DNA of 44,330 nucleotides. It comes from Serratia microhaemolytica (GTDB taxonomy: Bacteria; Pseudomonadota; Gammaproteobacteria; Enterobacterales; Enterobacteriaceae). The first letter of the stretch is position 1; every line of letters begins with the position of its first letter. This document shows positions 24,189 to 32,803 of this stretch, one piece after another. The stretch is taken from positions 58,068 through 102,397 of the forward strand of contig NZ_SBEF01000008.1 of assembly GCF_004011885.1 (NCBI RefSeq). Reading direction: 5' to 3'. A program made the translations under genes and the position numbers. A model generated the notes under the pieces. It did no database searches. It worked only from the letters and a program-made list of their open reading frames with translations, and was not told the origin of the DNA.

Positions 24189-25787
24189 TTATTCATCTTC
24201 ATCAGGCTCGCCCTCTTCCAGAATAACCACGCACCGTTGCAATTCGCGTAACCGGCGCATAATGCGCATCAATCTCAGCAATTTGATCGCATGGGTATCA
24301 TCCAGTACTGGGCTATCCTGCTCGGCACTCCCCCCGATCAACATTGCATCCAATCCAATCGGTGGGCACGACACAGGACAACAGCCTGCCAGTGATAACA
24401 GCAGTGCCGCAGATGAACTACACTGTGCCGCAGCCCCACGATAACCAGGTGAATGTGTGTGAGTGCGATCAGGTAAAATCTCTGCTTCACAGCCCAGTTG
24501 TTCAGCCAACTCCCAGGCACTCACAAAGGCCAGGTTCTGGAGATGTTCAATATCATCCTGATACAAGGAGATAGGCCAAATCGCATCAACAGGGAGAGGG
24601 GAGTATTCCTCTTCCTCAGGCTCCAATGCTGGTGAGAGCATCGACATCAAGTCTTCATCATCGTCCGCCACGTCCATTGAACGTCTTTCTGGATTGAGGA
24701 TGACAGCGCAGTATTCATCATGTCGTGCTTCTTCCTCACGTGGTTCTTCCACAGCGACAGGCGCATTTTTCGGTGAAGGTGATGGCTGTTTTTCAACTTG
24801 CCGTGATGAGAGTACGACTGGAAAAGCCGCTTCAGTCGTGTCTGATGGCGCAGTAACCCTTGATGTTTCTTCATCAGTGTTCGGTAACACCGACGCCGTG
24901 CTAAGCACGCCTTTGTGTTTAGGATCGAGTTCAAATAGCCAGCGGTCATAATTCAGTTCGGGGTGGGGTAAAGCCTGCAATAGATCACCGATCAGTTCAT
25001 CCCTGAACATATCGAGCGACCAGAGTTCAGGCGCATTGAACTTGCTACAGCACGTACCAAAAACTGTGGAAAAATCGTTTTTTCCATCAGTGAGTTGAAA
25101 GCTAAATTTGCCCCATACTTTCTCAGCATCCTGGCGTAGTGCGAGTAACACTCTGATTTGGGGCGCACCAAGACCAGACTCCAAGAGATCTGGCATCCAG
25201 GGGTAAAGGTGCGCTAAAGCATCCTCCATTCGACTTATCGTTGAGTTATGAACAGGTAAGCCTGCGTTACTTAAAAAAGCCGATAATTCACGAAGAGAAA
25301 CTCTTTTTCCTAGTTGCTCTTCATAAATAGTACGAGCTTTATGGATCCCTTTAGCCTTCTCAATAAAGGAGAGTTCTCCCCGTACCTCATTTTCTGCCAG
25401 ATGACCAATCAGGCATTGCAGTCGCCCCGGCCAAGGTTTGAACAGCACGTGGATCCGGTAAAAACGCTCGTCTTTTGTCTCCTGCCATAACTCACTGAGA
25501 ATTTGATAGCGGGTATTGCCACCATCGCTGAAAATGTATTTATCAGGTTCGCCGTCAGGATCGCACGTCACTTTAGGCACAGTATCCAGTCCACGTGCAC
25601 TGATTGATGCTTTGATCTCTTCATACTGGGGATTGCGCGTAGTCCGTGGGTTGTCAGGATTGGGACCCAGTTGATCCAGTGTCAGTACCATTGGCATTTC
25701 TACCGCAGGGAGTACCGCCACCTGAGAGGCTTTGCGCCCAGGCTGGAGCATCGCTGCCCCCATATTGTTGTTACGATGACGGTTCAT
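24189..25787 (-). CDS. parB: ParB-type protein of PFGI-1-class elements (TIGR03764)
   Basis: A 532-residue ParB-like protein. The ParB/Srx nuclease-like core contains LGPNPDNPRTTRNPQYEEIKASISARGLDTVPKV (about 40-73) and ENEVRGELSFIEKAKGIHKA (about 135-155). A helix-turn-helix (SLRELSAFLSNAGLPVHNSTISRME) follows. The C-terminal 250 residues are acidic and specific to the family. It should bind a centromere-like site and work with ParA to stabilise the element in excised or replicating form. The ATG overlaps the dnaB stop (ATGA), giving parA-dnaB-parB as one coupled operon. Confidence 0.93.
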   Translation of the reverse strand: MNRHRNNNMGAAMLQPGRKASQVAVLPAVEMPMVLTLDQLGPNPDNPRTTRNPQYEEIKASISARGLDTVPKVTCDPDGEPDKYIFSDGGNTRYQILSELWQETKDERFYRIHVLFKPWPGRLQCLIGHLAENEVRGELSFIEKAKGIHKARTIYEEQLGKRVSLRELSAFLSNAGLPVHNSTISRMEDALAHLYPWMPDLLESGLGAPQIRVLLALRQDAEKVWGKFSFQLTDGKNDFSTVFGTCCSKFNAPELWSLDMFRDELIGDLLQALPHPELNYDRWLFELDPKHKGVLSTASVLPNTDEETSRVTAPSDTTEAAFPVVLSSRQVEKQPSPSPKNAPVAVEEPREEEARHDEYCAVILNPERRSMDVADDDEDLMSMLSPALEPEEEEYSPLPVDAIWPISLYQDDIEHLQNLAFVSAWELAEQLGCEAEILPDRTHTHSPGYRGAAAQCSSSAALLLSLAGCCPVSCPPIGLDAMLIGGSAEQDSPVLDDTHAIKLLRLMRIMRRLRELQRCVVILEEGEPDEDE

Positions 25788-27166
25788 GCTTGCCCTCCTG
25801 TCTGGTACCCCAAGTCATACCCTTCCTGATAATCAGAAAAGAGCGTGTAACGACCATCAAACTTCACTTTCACACTGCCTGTCGGCCCCTGTCGCTGTTT
25901 ACCAATAATGATTTCGGCCATACCTGGCGTTAACGTACCGGGGTTATAAATTTCATCGCGGTAAATGAACAGGATCAGGTCAGCATCCTGCTCCAGTGCG
26001 CCGGAATCACGCAAATCGCCATTATTGGGGCGCTTGTCTGCACGCTGCTCCACTTGACGATTAAGCTGAGAGAGTGCCAGCACCGGGCAGTGAAACTCCT
26101 TCGCCATCGCTTTGAGCGCTCGTGATATTTCGGCAATTTCCTGGGTGCGATTCTCTTGTTCTGGTGCACGAACCAATTGCAGATAATCCACCATAATCAA
26201 GGCGGGAGAGCCGTACTTACGGATATAGCGACGTGTCCTGGCACGTAGTGTGGTAGGCGTTTGCTCGCTGGCATCATCAATAATGAGTCTGTTATTCCAC
26301 TGACCAATCTCACCGATAGCACGCGAGATACCAGCCCATTCAATATCGTGCAGTTGAGCGTTGCGCAATCGTGCCAACTCCACTCGCCCCTCCATGGCAA
26401 TCAGGCGCATGGTGAGCTGGGCAGTGGGCATTTCCAGGCTGTAAATAAAAACCGGTTGCGTGGGTTTGGCGCGTACTGTTGCGGTACACATCGCCAAGGC
26501 CAGTGACGTTTTACCCAAGGCAGGGCGAGCAGCCAGCAAAGCAAGATCACCGGCTTGCAAACCGCTGGTCATCTCATCCAGTTGACTAAAACCAGTTGGC
26601 GCACCCGCCAGACCTTCTTGTGCCATCATGGTTTCAAGTTGATTGACCAGGGCATCGAGTGCCTCATTAATTGCCAGATCGGTATTGTGCTGTGCGATAC
26701 CCTGTTCGGCGATCCGAAAGAGCTGTTGTTCAGCCACTTCCAGTACTGAAATGGAGTGGGCTTGAGGTGCTTGCACATCGCTGATCAGCGTAGTGCCCAC
26801 ATTTTGGAGTTTTCTCAATCGGCTTTTTTCTAACACGACGCCGGAATAAGCCAGAATATTAGCCGCTGAGGGAGTGTTCTTTGATAACTCTGCCAGATAA
26901 GCGAATCCACCACACTGTACAAGTTGATCATGGTTTTCCAGTAGGCTGGATAGTGTCACCAGATCAAACGGCTGGTTAGCACTGGCCAACTCAGCGATTG
27001 CACGATAGATGATACGATGCGGTACGAGATGGAAGTCGTCAGGCGCTAATAGCAGGATCACATCATTCCAGCGATCATTATCCAGCATCAAGCCACCGAG
27101 CACCGCCTGCTCAGCATCGACTGAATGTGGGAAATCATGCGGTGAACTTTGCTGTGCTTTAGGCAT
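25784..27166 (-). CDS. dnaB: replicative DNA helicase, DnaB-like
   Basis: 460 residues. The N-terminal domain (PHSVDAEQAVLGGLMLDNDRWNDV) and the RecA-like core with Walker A ARPALGKTS (about residue 217) and VMVDYLQLVRAPE (Walker B region) are standard DnaB. Further motifs ALSQLNRQVEQRADKRPNNGDLRDSGALEQDADLILFIYRDE are complete. It probably serves element replication after excision, independent of the host copy. The start lies 8 bases inside the end of parA. Confidence 0.96.
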   Translation of the reverse strand: MPKAQQSSPHDFPHSVDAEQAVLGGLMLDNDRWNDVILLLAPDDFHLVPHRIIYRAIAELASANQPFDLVTLSSLLENHDQLVQCGGFAYLAELSKNTPSAANILAYSGVVLEKSRLRKLQNVGTTLISDVQAPQAHSISVLEVAEQQLFRIAEQGIAQHNTDLAINEALDALVNQLETMMAQEGLAGAPTGFSQLDEMTSGLQAGDLALLAARPALGKTSLALAMCTATVRAKPTQPVFIYSLEMPTAQLTMRLIAMEGRVELARLRNAQLHDIEWAGISRAIGEIGQWNNRLIIDDASEQTPTTLRARTRRYIRKYGSPALIMVDYLQLVRAPEQENRTQEIAEISRALKAMAKEFHCPVLALSQLNRQVEQRADKRPNNGDLRDSGALEQDADLILFIYRDEIYNPGTLTPGMAEIIIGKQRQGPTGSVKVKFDGRYTLFSDYQEGYDLGYQTGGQA

Positions 27167-28058
27167 TTTTCACCTCACCTGGCTCATTACTTGGTTGAGC
27201 AACCAGCACGCCATCAAACTCAGCTTTCCATTCAGGAAACAGCTCACAGGCCAAACTGTGCATAGTCTCTGCGGCCGCTGGCCCCTTACGGCGTGTTTTA
27301 TACTCCAAACGGTGAACAGGCTGCGACTTCACATGCCCCAGTTTATAGATGTCAAGCGCTTCAATTCGGGTATCGAGCAAACGATAAATATCACGATTGC
27401 CCAGTACTGAACTGTCATACTGTTTCTGGTTGATGATAGTGGCGAGACTTTCCATCGCTTCACGATCAAGCAGCGTGTTTTCAAAACAATTCACCAGAAT
27501 GGCGATATCAGGTAGTTGAATACCGTAGTTCTCATAAGTTTTCAGGCGAGCAAACATATGGAGAGAGCCACGAATAAATTCGCGCACATCGGGCAGGATA
27601 GGCTTCACCACACCCATCACAGTGCCAGTTGACGAGAGAATAGACAACTCAGTCATGACACCGGTCGCCCCTTTTGAGTCAACAATAATCACATCGTAAT
27701 GTGTGGCAAAGGCAGGCTGCTGGAGAATATTCCTTAACCGTAACCGACCGTCTGCGGCATGTAGCATGGCCGTAGGGAGCAGTTCGTCAGGGTCATTGGA
27801 GTAAATCACATCGAGATTATCAATACTCGTGTGTGAGATAGCCAAAAGCGGATCGGGTAACATTTGCATCAGCAGCTCATAGAGGCCGCAGGTCGCCTCT
27901 TGCTTCAAGGGGAAAATACTACTGGCAGTGGGTTGTGACCAGTCAGCATCAATCAGCAGAGTTCGGAGTCCTGCATCAGCAATAAAGCCCGCAAGATAAG
28001 CCGCAAAAGTAGATTTTCCTTCGCCGCCTTTAGGGGAAATGATCGGTAAAATTTTCAT
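27159..28058 (-). CDS. parA: ParA-type partition ATPase at the element end
   Basis: 299 residues. A deviant Walker A (SPKGGEGKST, residues 8-17) begins the protein; LLIDADWSQPTASS and DVIIVDSKGATGVMTE follow as the A' and B parts. ParA ATPases position DNA with ParB; the SPI-7-type soj/parA next to the tRNA attachment site is known to stabilise such elements and is often required for their persistence after excision. The gene is 93 bases from the tRNA-Phe 3' copy, the usual position. Upstream lie an inverted repeat and a TATAAT -10-like box. Confidence 0.94.
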   Translation of the reverse strand: MKILPIISPKGGEGKSTFAAYLAGFIADAGLRTLLIDADWSQPTASSIFPLKQEATCGLYELLMQMLPDPLLAISHTSIDNLDVIYSNDPDELLPTAMLHAADGRLRLRNILQQPAFATHYDVIIVDSKGATGVMTELSILSSTGTVMGVVKPILPDVREFIRGSLHMFARLKTYENYGIQLPDIAILVNCFENTLLDREAMESLATIINQKQYDSSVLGNRDIYRLLDTRIEALDIYKLGHVKSQPVHRLEYKTRRKGPAAAETMHSLACELFPEWKAEFDGVLVAQPSNEPGEVKNA

Positions 28059-28060
28059 AA

Positions 28061-28107
28061 TCTGCTCGCATAGTAAAGTTGCAAGCAGAACTATTTAACT
28101 CATTATA
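28061..28107 (-). promoter_or_regulatory. parA promoter region with inverted repeat
   Basis: On the minus strand TATAAT lies at 28102-28107, without a clear -35 box. Between it and the ATG, TCTGCTTGC and GCGAGCAGA (28061-28089) form an inverted repeat with one mismatch in nine bases and an 11-base spacer. ParA or ParB proteins often repress their own operon, so this is a candidate operator, or a hairpin covering the ribosome site. Confidence 0.45.
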
Positions 28108-28150
28108 ACTATTGAGAAGACATCCACTTTTGCAAAAATTAACACCAGAG

Positions 28151-28201
28151 AGGGGATTGAAAATCCCCGTGTCCTTGGTTCGATTCCGAGTCCGGGCACC
28201 A
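28151..28201 (+). other. attachment site: 3' 51 bases of a tRNA-Phe gene
   Basis: The sequence matches the 3' part of enterobacterial tRNA-Phe from base 26 onward: anticodon stem-loop with GAA anticodon (GGGGATTGAAAATCCCC), TTCGATTCCGAG T-loop region and TCCGGGCACCA end. The 5' half (GCCCGGATAGCTCAGT...) is missing; instead AT-rich element DNA precedes. This is the direct-repeat copy left at one end of an element integrated in tRNA-Phe. The intact gene should lie at the other end, left of the window. Parent family and sites of SPI-7 and similar islands agree. Confidence 0.93.
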
Positions 28202-28212
28202 TCAATAAAAAT

Positions 28213-28239
28213 CAAGCTACCTTACGGTGGCTTTTTTTA
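28213..28239 (+). terminator. rho-independent terminator after tRNA-Phe 3' end
   Basis: AGCTACC-TTAC-GGTGGCT followed by a T-run of seven lies 12 bases after the CCA end. It is probably the native terminator of the tRNA-Phe gene, which marks the chromosomal side of the junction. Confidence 0.8.
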
Positions 28240-28800
28240 TGTCTCCAATCTGCCATATCTCATTATTTAATATCCCCTTTAACGTTTTTAGCGCATTTCA
28301 ATAAGGCATCTGTTTTATCTACTCGCTGGATAAGCTGCCGGATCTGCTGATGCGGATTGAACACCACAAACGGCAAGCGTTGAGTGTATTAGCCTTTGAT
28401 TAATTATAATAATTCCAGGCGCGGGCATCTCAAACACTCACCAACTCATGTTTTCTAGCCAGCACAATCATGTTGCTATCGCAGATTAGACCGCAAACCT
28501 TCCACACAACGCATAGCGTTCAATCTTAATTTTATGTTGATGCATCAACATACAAATACATCAATCAATTAACACAACTAAACATTACTGCACGATTTTG
28601 GTGATAAGATAGCCAGTTGCGGTATCATTATGCAGCAGAAGAATGGCGGTATTCAGTCAGAGAATTCTACTGTTAATTAACCCAAGATAACTGTTATCGC
28701 GCCTAAACCCAGCTCGAAACAGAACATTCAGTTGACTGATAATGTATCCGCTTCGTGCTCGTTCAACACAGTAAAAAGTTAAAGCTAACGAGGAGTAAAT
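28240..28800. other. 561-base non-coding junction region with a gene remnant and a 20-bp palindrome
   Basis: Between the attachment site and the SIR2 gene. A minus-strand open frame at 28263-28388 encodes a plausible protein end (RLPFVVFNPHQQIRQLIQRV..., 41 residues) with no start, so it looks like a broken gene. A perfect 20-base palindrome with half-site TATGTTGATG lies at 28533-28552 in AT-rich DNA, a candidate regulator site or terminator-like hairpin. GAGGAG-type ribosome site ACGAGGAGTAAAT precedes the SIR2 ATG. No clear -35/-10 pair. Confidence 0.45.
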
Positions 28801-31800
28801 ATGCAATTTATTGCTAATGGACCTGATATTCCGAATGAATTACTCCATGCACATGAAGAAGGAAATGTGATCTTTTTCTGTGGCGCAGGGATCTCCTATC
28901 CTGCTGGGCTACCCGGGTTCGAGAAGTTGGTAGAAAAGCTCTACGAGCTTAATGGAACATCATATGAGCACTCAAAATCTGAACAGTTTGCTTTCAACAG
29001 TAAGCAGTATGATGTCGCCCTGCATCAGCTTGAACAACGCCTGCCTGGTGGGCGTGACGAGATGCGAAAAAAGCTACTGGAGGCGTTGCAACCACAGCTT
29101 AACCGGCCTAACGCCATAGAAACACACCGAGCACTGTTAGATCTGGCTCGTAATCGTGATGGCAAACTGCGCTTGGTCACTACTAACTTTGACCGCCTGT
29201 TTCACCATGCAGTTGAAGCTACATTTTACGAATATGCTGCGCCACTGTTACCTGCTCCGAAAAAAAGCCAATGGGATGGATTAGTTTACCTACATGGTTT
29301 ATTGCCTGAGAGGCCAAATAGCACCGATCTCAACCGTCTAGTGATTACCAGTGGTGATTTTGGTTTAGCTTATCTGACCGAGGGTTGGGCAGCACGTTTT
29401 GTTACCCGCTTATTTCGTGATTATACCGTCTGCTTTGTTGGTTACAGCATCAATGATCCGGTGCTGCGTTATATGATCGATGCCCTAGCGGCAGATCGGC
29501 TGCTAGGTGAACACTCCCCAAAAGCTTGGATTTTCAGTGATTGTGAACCCGAAGAAGAAGTCCAACAAACTGCACAATGGCAAAGCAAAGGAGTGACTCC
29601 AATCCTTTATTATGTTAAAGAAAATGATCACTCCTTACTACATCACACATTAAAACAGTGGGCTAATGTCTATCTTAATGGCATTAAAGCTAAAAAAGAT
29701 ATTATTCGCGAATATGTTAACTGTGATCCAAAGCAGAACACTCAAGAAGATAATTTTGTTGGACGAATGTTATGGGCATTATCTGATCGCTCAGGAGAAC
29801 CAGCTAAATTTTTCGCTAATTTCACTCCCACCCCATCACTAAAGTGGTTAGCTGTTTTTACCGAAACATCGTTTGGACATCAGGATCTCCCCCTGTTTGG
29901 TATCACACCAAACAGCAGTGAAAATAGTCAGTTATCATTTAGTCTGATGAATCGCCCGGCATCTTATGACTGTGCACAGAGGATGCAGATAACCCATAAT
30001 CAAAATACATCATGGGATAAAGTGATGGTTGAATTAGCAGACTGGTTATTAGACCATCTCAATGATCCACAGTTGTTACTCTGGGTGACCTCTCCAAACC
30101 ATCAATTAGAGAACCGCTGGAAACAGCGACTCGAGGCAACATTAAAAGAACGGATAGAATGGCAGTACCAAGGTCACTCGGCCAAAATTGCTCAAATAAA
30201 GCAGCGAGCGCCCAATGCGATACCAGATGAGAAAATGCGCAAATTATGGCAATTGGTGATTAATGGCCAGGTGAACCCTAAACAGTATGATTATAAGTTA
30301 CAGTTTTGGAAAAAACGTCTACAGCAAGAAGGACCAACAAATATCCTGCGTTTTGAATTGCGTCAATTACTTGCACCTAGAGTGTGTCTGCAAAAGTCAG
30401 ATTATGGTAACGATCCTGTTAGAAAAAGCGTCGTATTAAACTGTGGTTATTATCAGATCAACTCGACACTGTCTGGCAACAATCCGCCACCATTGTCACC
30501 AATGCTGGAAGAGTTACAGCAATTACTGTGTGATGCTTTGGATCTGCTGCGTGAACTGGGTGATGCCGATGATCATCTGGAGAGCTATCTCCCCTCTATT
30601 TCAGCACATGAACAAAACGGAGAGTACCACGATTGGATAAACAAACAGTGGATGATCTTGATTGAACTACTGCGTGATGCCTGGCTAGCTTTGCTGAATG
30701 ATGATAAAGCTAAAGCAGCGCGCATAGCTAACACATGGTTTACGCTACCTTATCCCACTTTTAAGCGTCTAGCGCTATTTGCAGCTAGTCAACACACAGG
30801 TATTAAAGCAAAGCAATGGATTGATCTGCTGCTAACAGAAGAGGCGTCTTGCTTATGGTCTCAAGCAACAAAACGTGAGGTACTGAGGCTGTTTGTACTA
30901 CAGGGTCGGCGATTGACTAACACCCAACAACAGCGTTTGGAAAGCGCTATATTAAATGGACTACCAGAAAACATGCTATGCACTGGATGGTCGGAGAATC
31001 AGCGACAAGAGAACTCAGATTATGCTATCTGGCTGCGTTTAGCCAAATTAATATCTTCAGGCGTAACGCTTGGTGATTCTGCCATGGCTAAATTCGATGA
31101 ACTCACTCATCGCTATCCAGAATGGCAATTAGCTGAGGATGAGAGGATGATAGGCAGCATTGCCGATGATAACCATCGCCGCAATATCAGTGTGGCACCA
31201 AGGAAACGAAAAGAGCTGGTGCAGTGGCTTAAAGATACTCCAGTTCAGAATAGATGGTCAGCGTTTAACAGAAATACATGGGCTGATGTCTGCCGCAAGC
31301 ATCCGTTGAATAGTTTTTATGCGTTGCAGGATCTAGCTGATTCCGACATTTGGCCCATTGAACGATGGCGTGTTGCTCTTGAAAAATGGTGTGCAAAATA
31401 TAAGGTAAAGCGCGTTTGGCGTCATGTTTCACTGTGGATAGTGTCAGCACCTGATGAAAAACTTAAAGATCTGCTCAGTGAACTGGCTTGGTGGTTAAAG
31501 GCAGTTGCCGAGTCTATCAGCAAATGCGAAGAGCTGGCTTTGCTAGCTCAACGTATTGTTGTTCTACTAAAGTCTATGGAGGACGGTGAACAGGAGAATA
31601 ACGAGACTAACTTTGTTGATAGTGCCATTAATCGTCCTATCGGGCGAATAACACGGGCAATGATAAATTGTTACTTGAAAATCCACACTCCAAATGACGG
31701 CGACACACTGCCGACAGATATTAAAGTTTTTTTTACTCTATTGTGTGAACCATCGAAACAACAATTTCGCGATGCCCGTGTGTTGTTAGGGAGTGCTCTA

Positions 31801-32550
31801 ATCGCTATTTTTCGTGTCGACAGTGAATGGACAAGGCAACACCTTTTGCCATTATTTAGTTGGGAAAACCCTGATGAAGCCAAAATGGTGTGGGCGGGTT
31901 TTCTGAGCACCGCACGCCTGTATCCACCCGTGCAGCTCGCATTGAAGCAAGATATGCTGGCAGCACGTAGCAAACATTATGATGCTCTTGGTAATCATGG
32001 CAAACAATTTGCGACATTCCTTACCTATGCGGCACTGGAGCGATTAGAGGGCCTCTCATTAGAAGAGTTCTGCCCTGTATTTGCAGCACTTCCGCCAGCA
32101 GGCTTAGAGGCATCAGCACAAGCCCTGCTGCAAGCCCTCGAAGGGGCAGATACACAACGGGAAGCATATTGGGAGAATCGCATTCAGCCATTCTGGCAAC
32201 AGGTTTGGCCTAAAGATAAACATCTCAACACCCCATCGATGTCCTACTTATTGGCTCGTTTAGCGATAACTGCCCGGGAGGCATTCCCGGCAGCAATAGA
32301 TGCAATCAACGGTTGGCTAGACAGAATCGAACCTGATAACTACCACGATATTATCTCTCTACTGCATGAAACGGATTTATGTAGCAGATTTCCTGATAAG
32401 GCACTCCAACTGCTTAATGGTGTCATCAGACAATCACCTTTTTTTCCTGAAGACCTAAGCCAGTGCTTAGATGATATCGGTAACGCAAATCCCTCACTCA
32501 AGACAACTCCCCGTTACCAGCAGTTGAAAAATTTTACGCCCATGGCGTAG
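28801..32550 (+). CDS. large SIR2-domain protein (1249 aa), probable anti-phage NADase
   Basis: A SIR2-like domain occupies about residues 20-280: FFCGAGISYPAGLPGF (NAD-binding GAGIS), VTTNFDRLF, YLHGLLP with the likely catalytic His, and FVGYSINDPVLRYMI. The long remainder is helical and resembles the C-terminal regions of SIR2-DUF4020-type and defence-associated sirtuin proteins, from memory. Such proteins are resting sensors that deplete NAD+ when they detect phage structures, killing the cell. Start is supported by an AGGAG site. It lies directly beyond the attachment site, alone, in DNA that looks more AT-rich than its neighbours, so it was probably acquired. Alternatives: toxin or ADP-ribosyl-related enzyme. 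Confidence 0.8.
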   Translation: MQFIANGPDIPNELLHAHEEGNVIFFCGAGISYPAGLPGFEKLVEKLYELNGTSYEHSKSEQFAFNSKQYDVALHQLEQRLPGGRDEMRKKLLEALQPQLNRPNAIETHRALLDLARNRDGKLRLVTTNFDRLFHHAVEATFYEYAAPLLPAPKKSQWDGLVYLHGLLPERPNSTDLNRLVITSGDFGLAYLTEGWAARFVTRLFRDYTVCFVGYSINDPVLRYMIDALAADRLLGEHSPKAWIFSDCEPEEEVQQTAQWQSKGVTPILYYVKENDHSLLHHTLKQWANVYLNGIKAKKDIIREYVNCDPKQNTQEDNFVGRMLWALSDRSGEPAKFFANFTPTPSLKWLAVFTETSFGHQDLPLFGITPNSSENSQLSFSLMNRPASYDCAQRMQITHNQNTSWDKVMVELADWLLDHLNDPQLLLWVTSPNHQLENRWKQRLEATLKERIEWQYQGHSAKIAQIKQRAPNAIPDEKMRKLWQLVINGQVNPKQYDYKLQFWKKRLQQEGPTNILRFELRQLLAPRVCLQKSDYGNDPVRKSVVLNCGYYQINSTLSGNNPPPLSPMLEELQQLLCDALDLLRELGDADDHLESYLPSISAHEQNGEYHDWINKQWMILIELLRDAWLALLNDDKAKAARIANTWFTLPYPTFKRLALFAASQHTGIKAKQWIDLLLTEEASCLWSQATKREVLRLFVLQGRRLTNTQQQRLESAILNGLPENMLCTGWSENQRQENSDYAIWLRLAKLISSGVTLGDSAMAKFDELTHRYPEWQLAEDERMIGSIADDNHRRNISVAPRKRKELVQWLKDTPVQNRWSAFNRNTWADVCRKHPLNSFYALQDLADSDIWPIERWRVALEKWCAKYKVKRVWRHVSLWIVSAPDEKLKDLLSELAWWLKAVAESISKCEELALLAQRIVVLLKSMEDGEQENNETNFVDSAINRPIGRITRAMINCYLKIHTPNDGDTLPTDIKVFFTLLCEPSKQQFRDARVLLGSALIAIFRVDSEWTRQHLLPLFSWENPDEAKMVWAGFLSTARLYPPVQLALKQDMLAARSKHYDALGNHGKQFATFLTYAALERLEGLSLEEFCPVFAALPPAGLEASAQALLQALEGADTQREAYWENRIQPFWQQVWPKDKHLNTPSMSYLLARLAITAREAFPAAIDAINGWLDRIEPDNYHDIISLLHETDLCSRFPDKALQLLNGVIRQSPFFPEDLSQCLDDIGNANPSLKTTPRYQQLKNFTPMA

Positions 32551-32684
32551 TCTGATTCAAGGCAAAGTTGTTTGAACATGGAAGTGATGATTTTAATGAA
32601 TAAGTTACTCAGCGGTGCCGTTAAGTTTATTCGCTATATCACGCTCTATGCCCTCTGTTCGGGCTTTACACTTTTTGCCTTGAC

Positions 32685-32705
32685 CCCGCCCGCTGACAGG
32701 GCGGG
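32685..32705. terminator. GC-rich hairpin between SIR2 gene and lactonase gene
   Basis: CCCGCCC-GCTGACA-GGGCGGG followed by TTT on the plus strand, 135 bases after the SIR2 stop and about 100 bases after the convergent lactonase stop. It may end transcription from either side; the T-run is short, so efficiency is uncertain. Confidence 0.55.
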
Positions 32706-32803
32706 TTTCCGTCGGCTGGCAGTCAATGATCTAATAACCAAACAACCTATCGAGGCTGTCTGGTTCTATTCCAGTAATGTGGGGGTAAAAGTAAGTCAAT
32801 CGA

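Noticed and set aside
28151..28201. Functional tRNA-Phe gene
   Set aside because: The acceptor 5' strand and the D-arm are missing, so no tRNA can be made from this copy.
28030..28215. Minus-strand open frame over the tRNA-Phe 3' copy
   Set aside because: It is only the translation of the attachment site and the parA start region.
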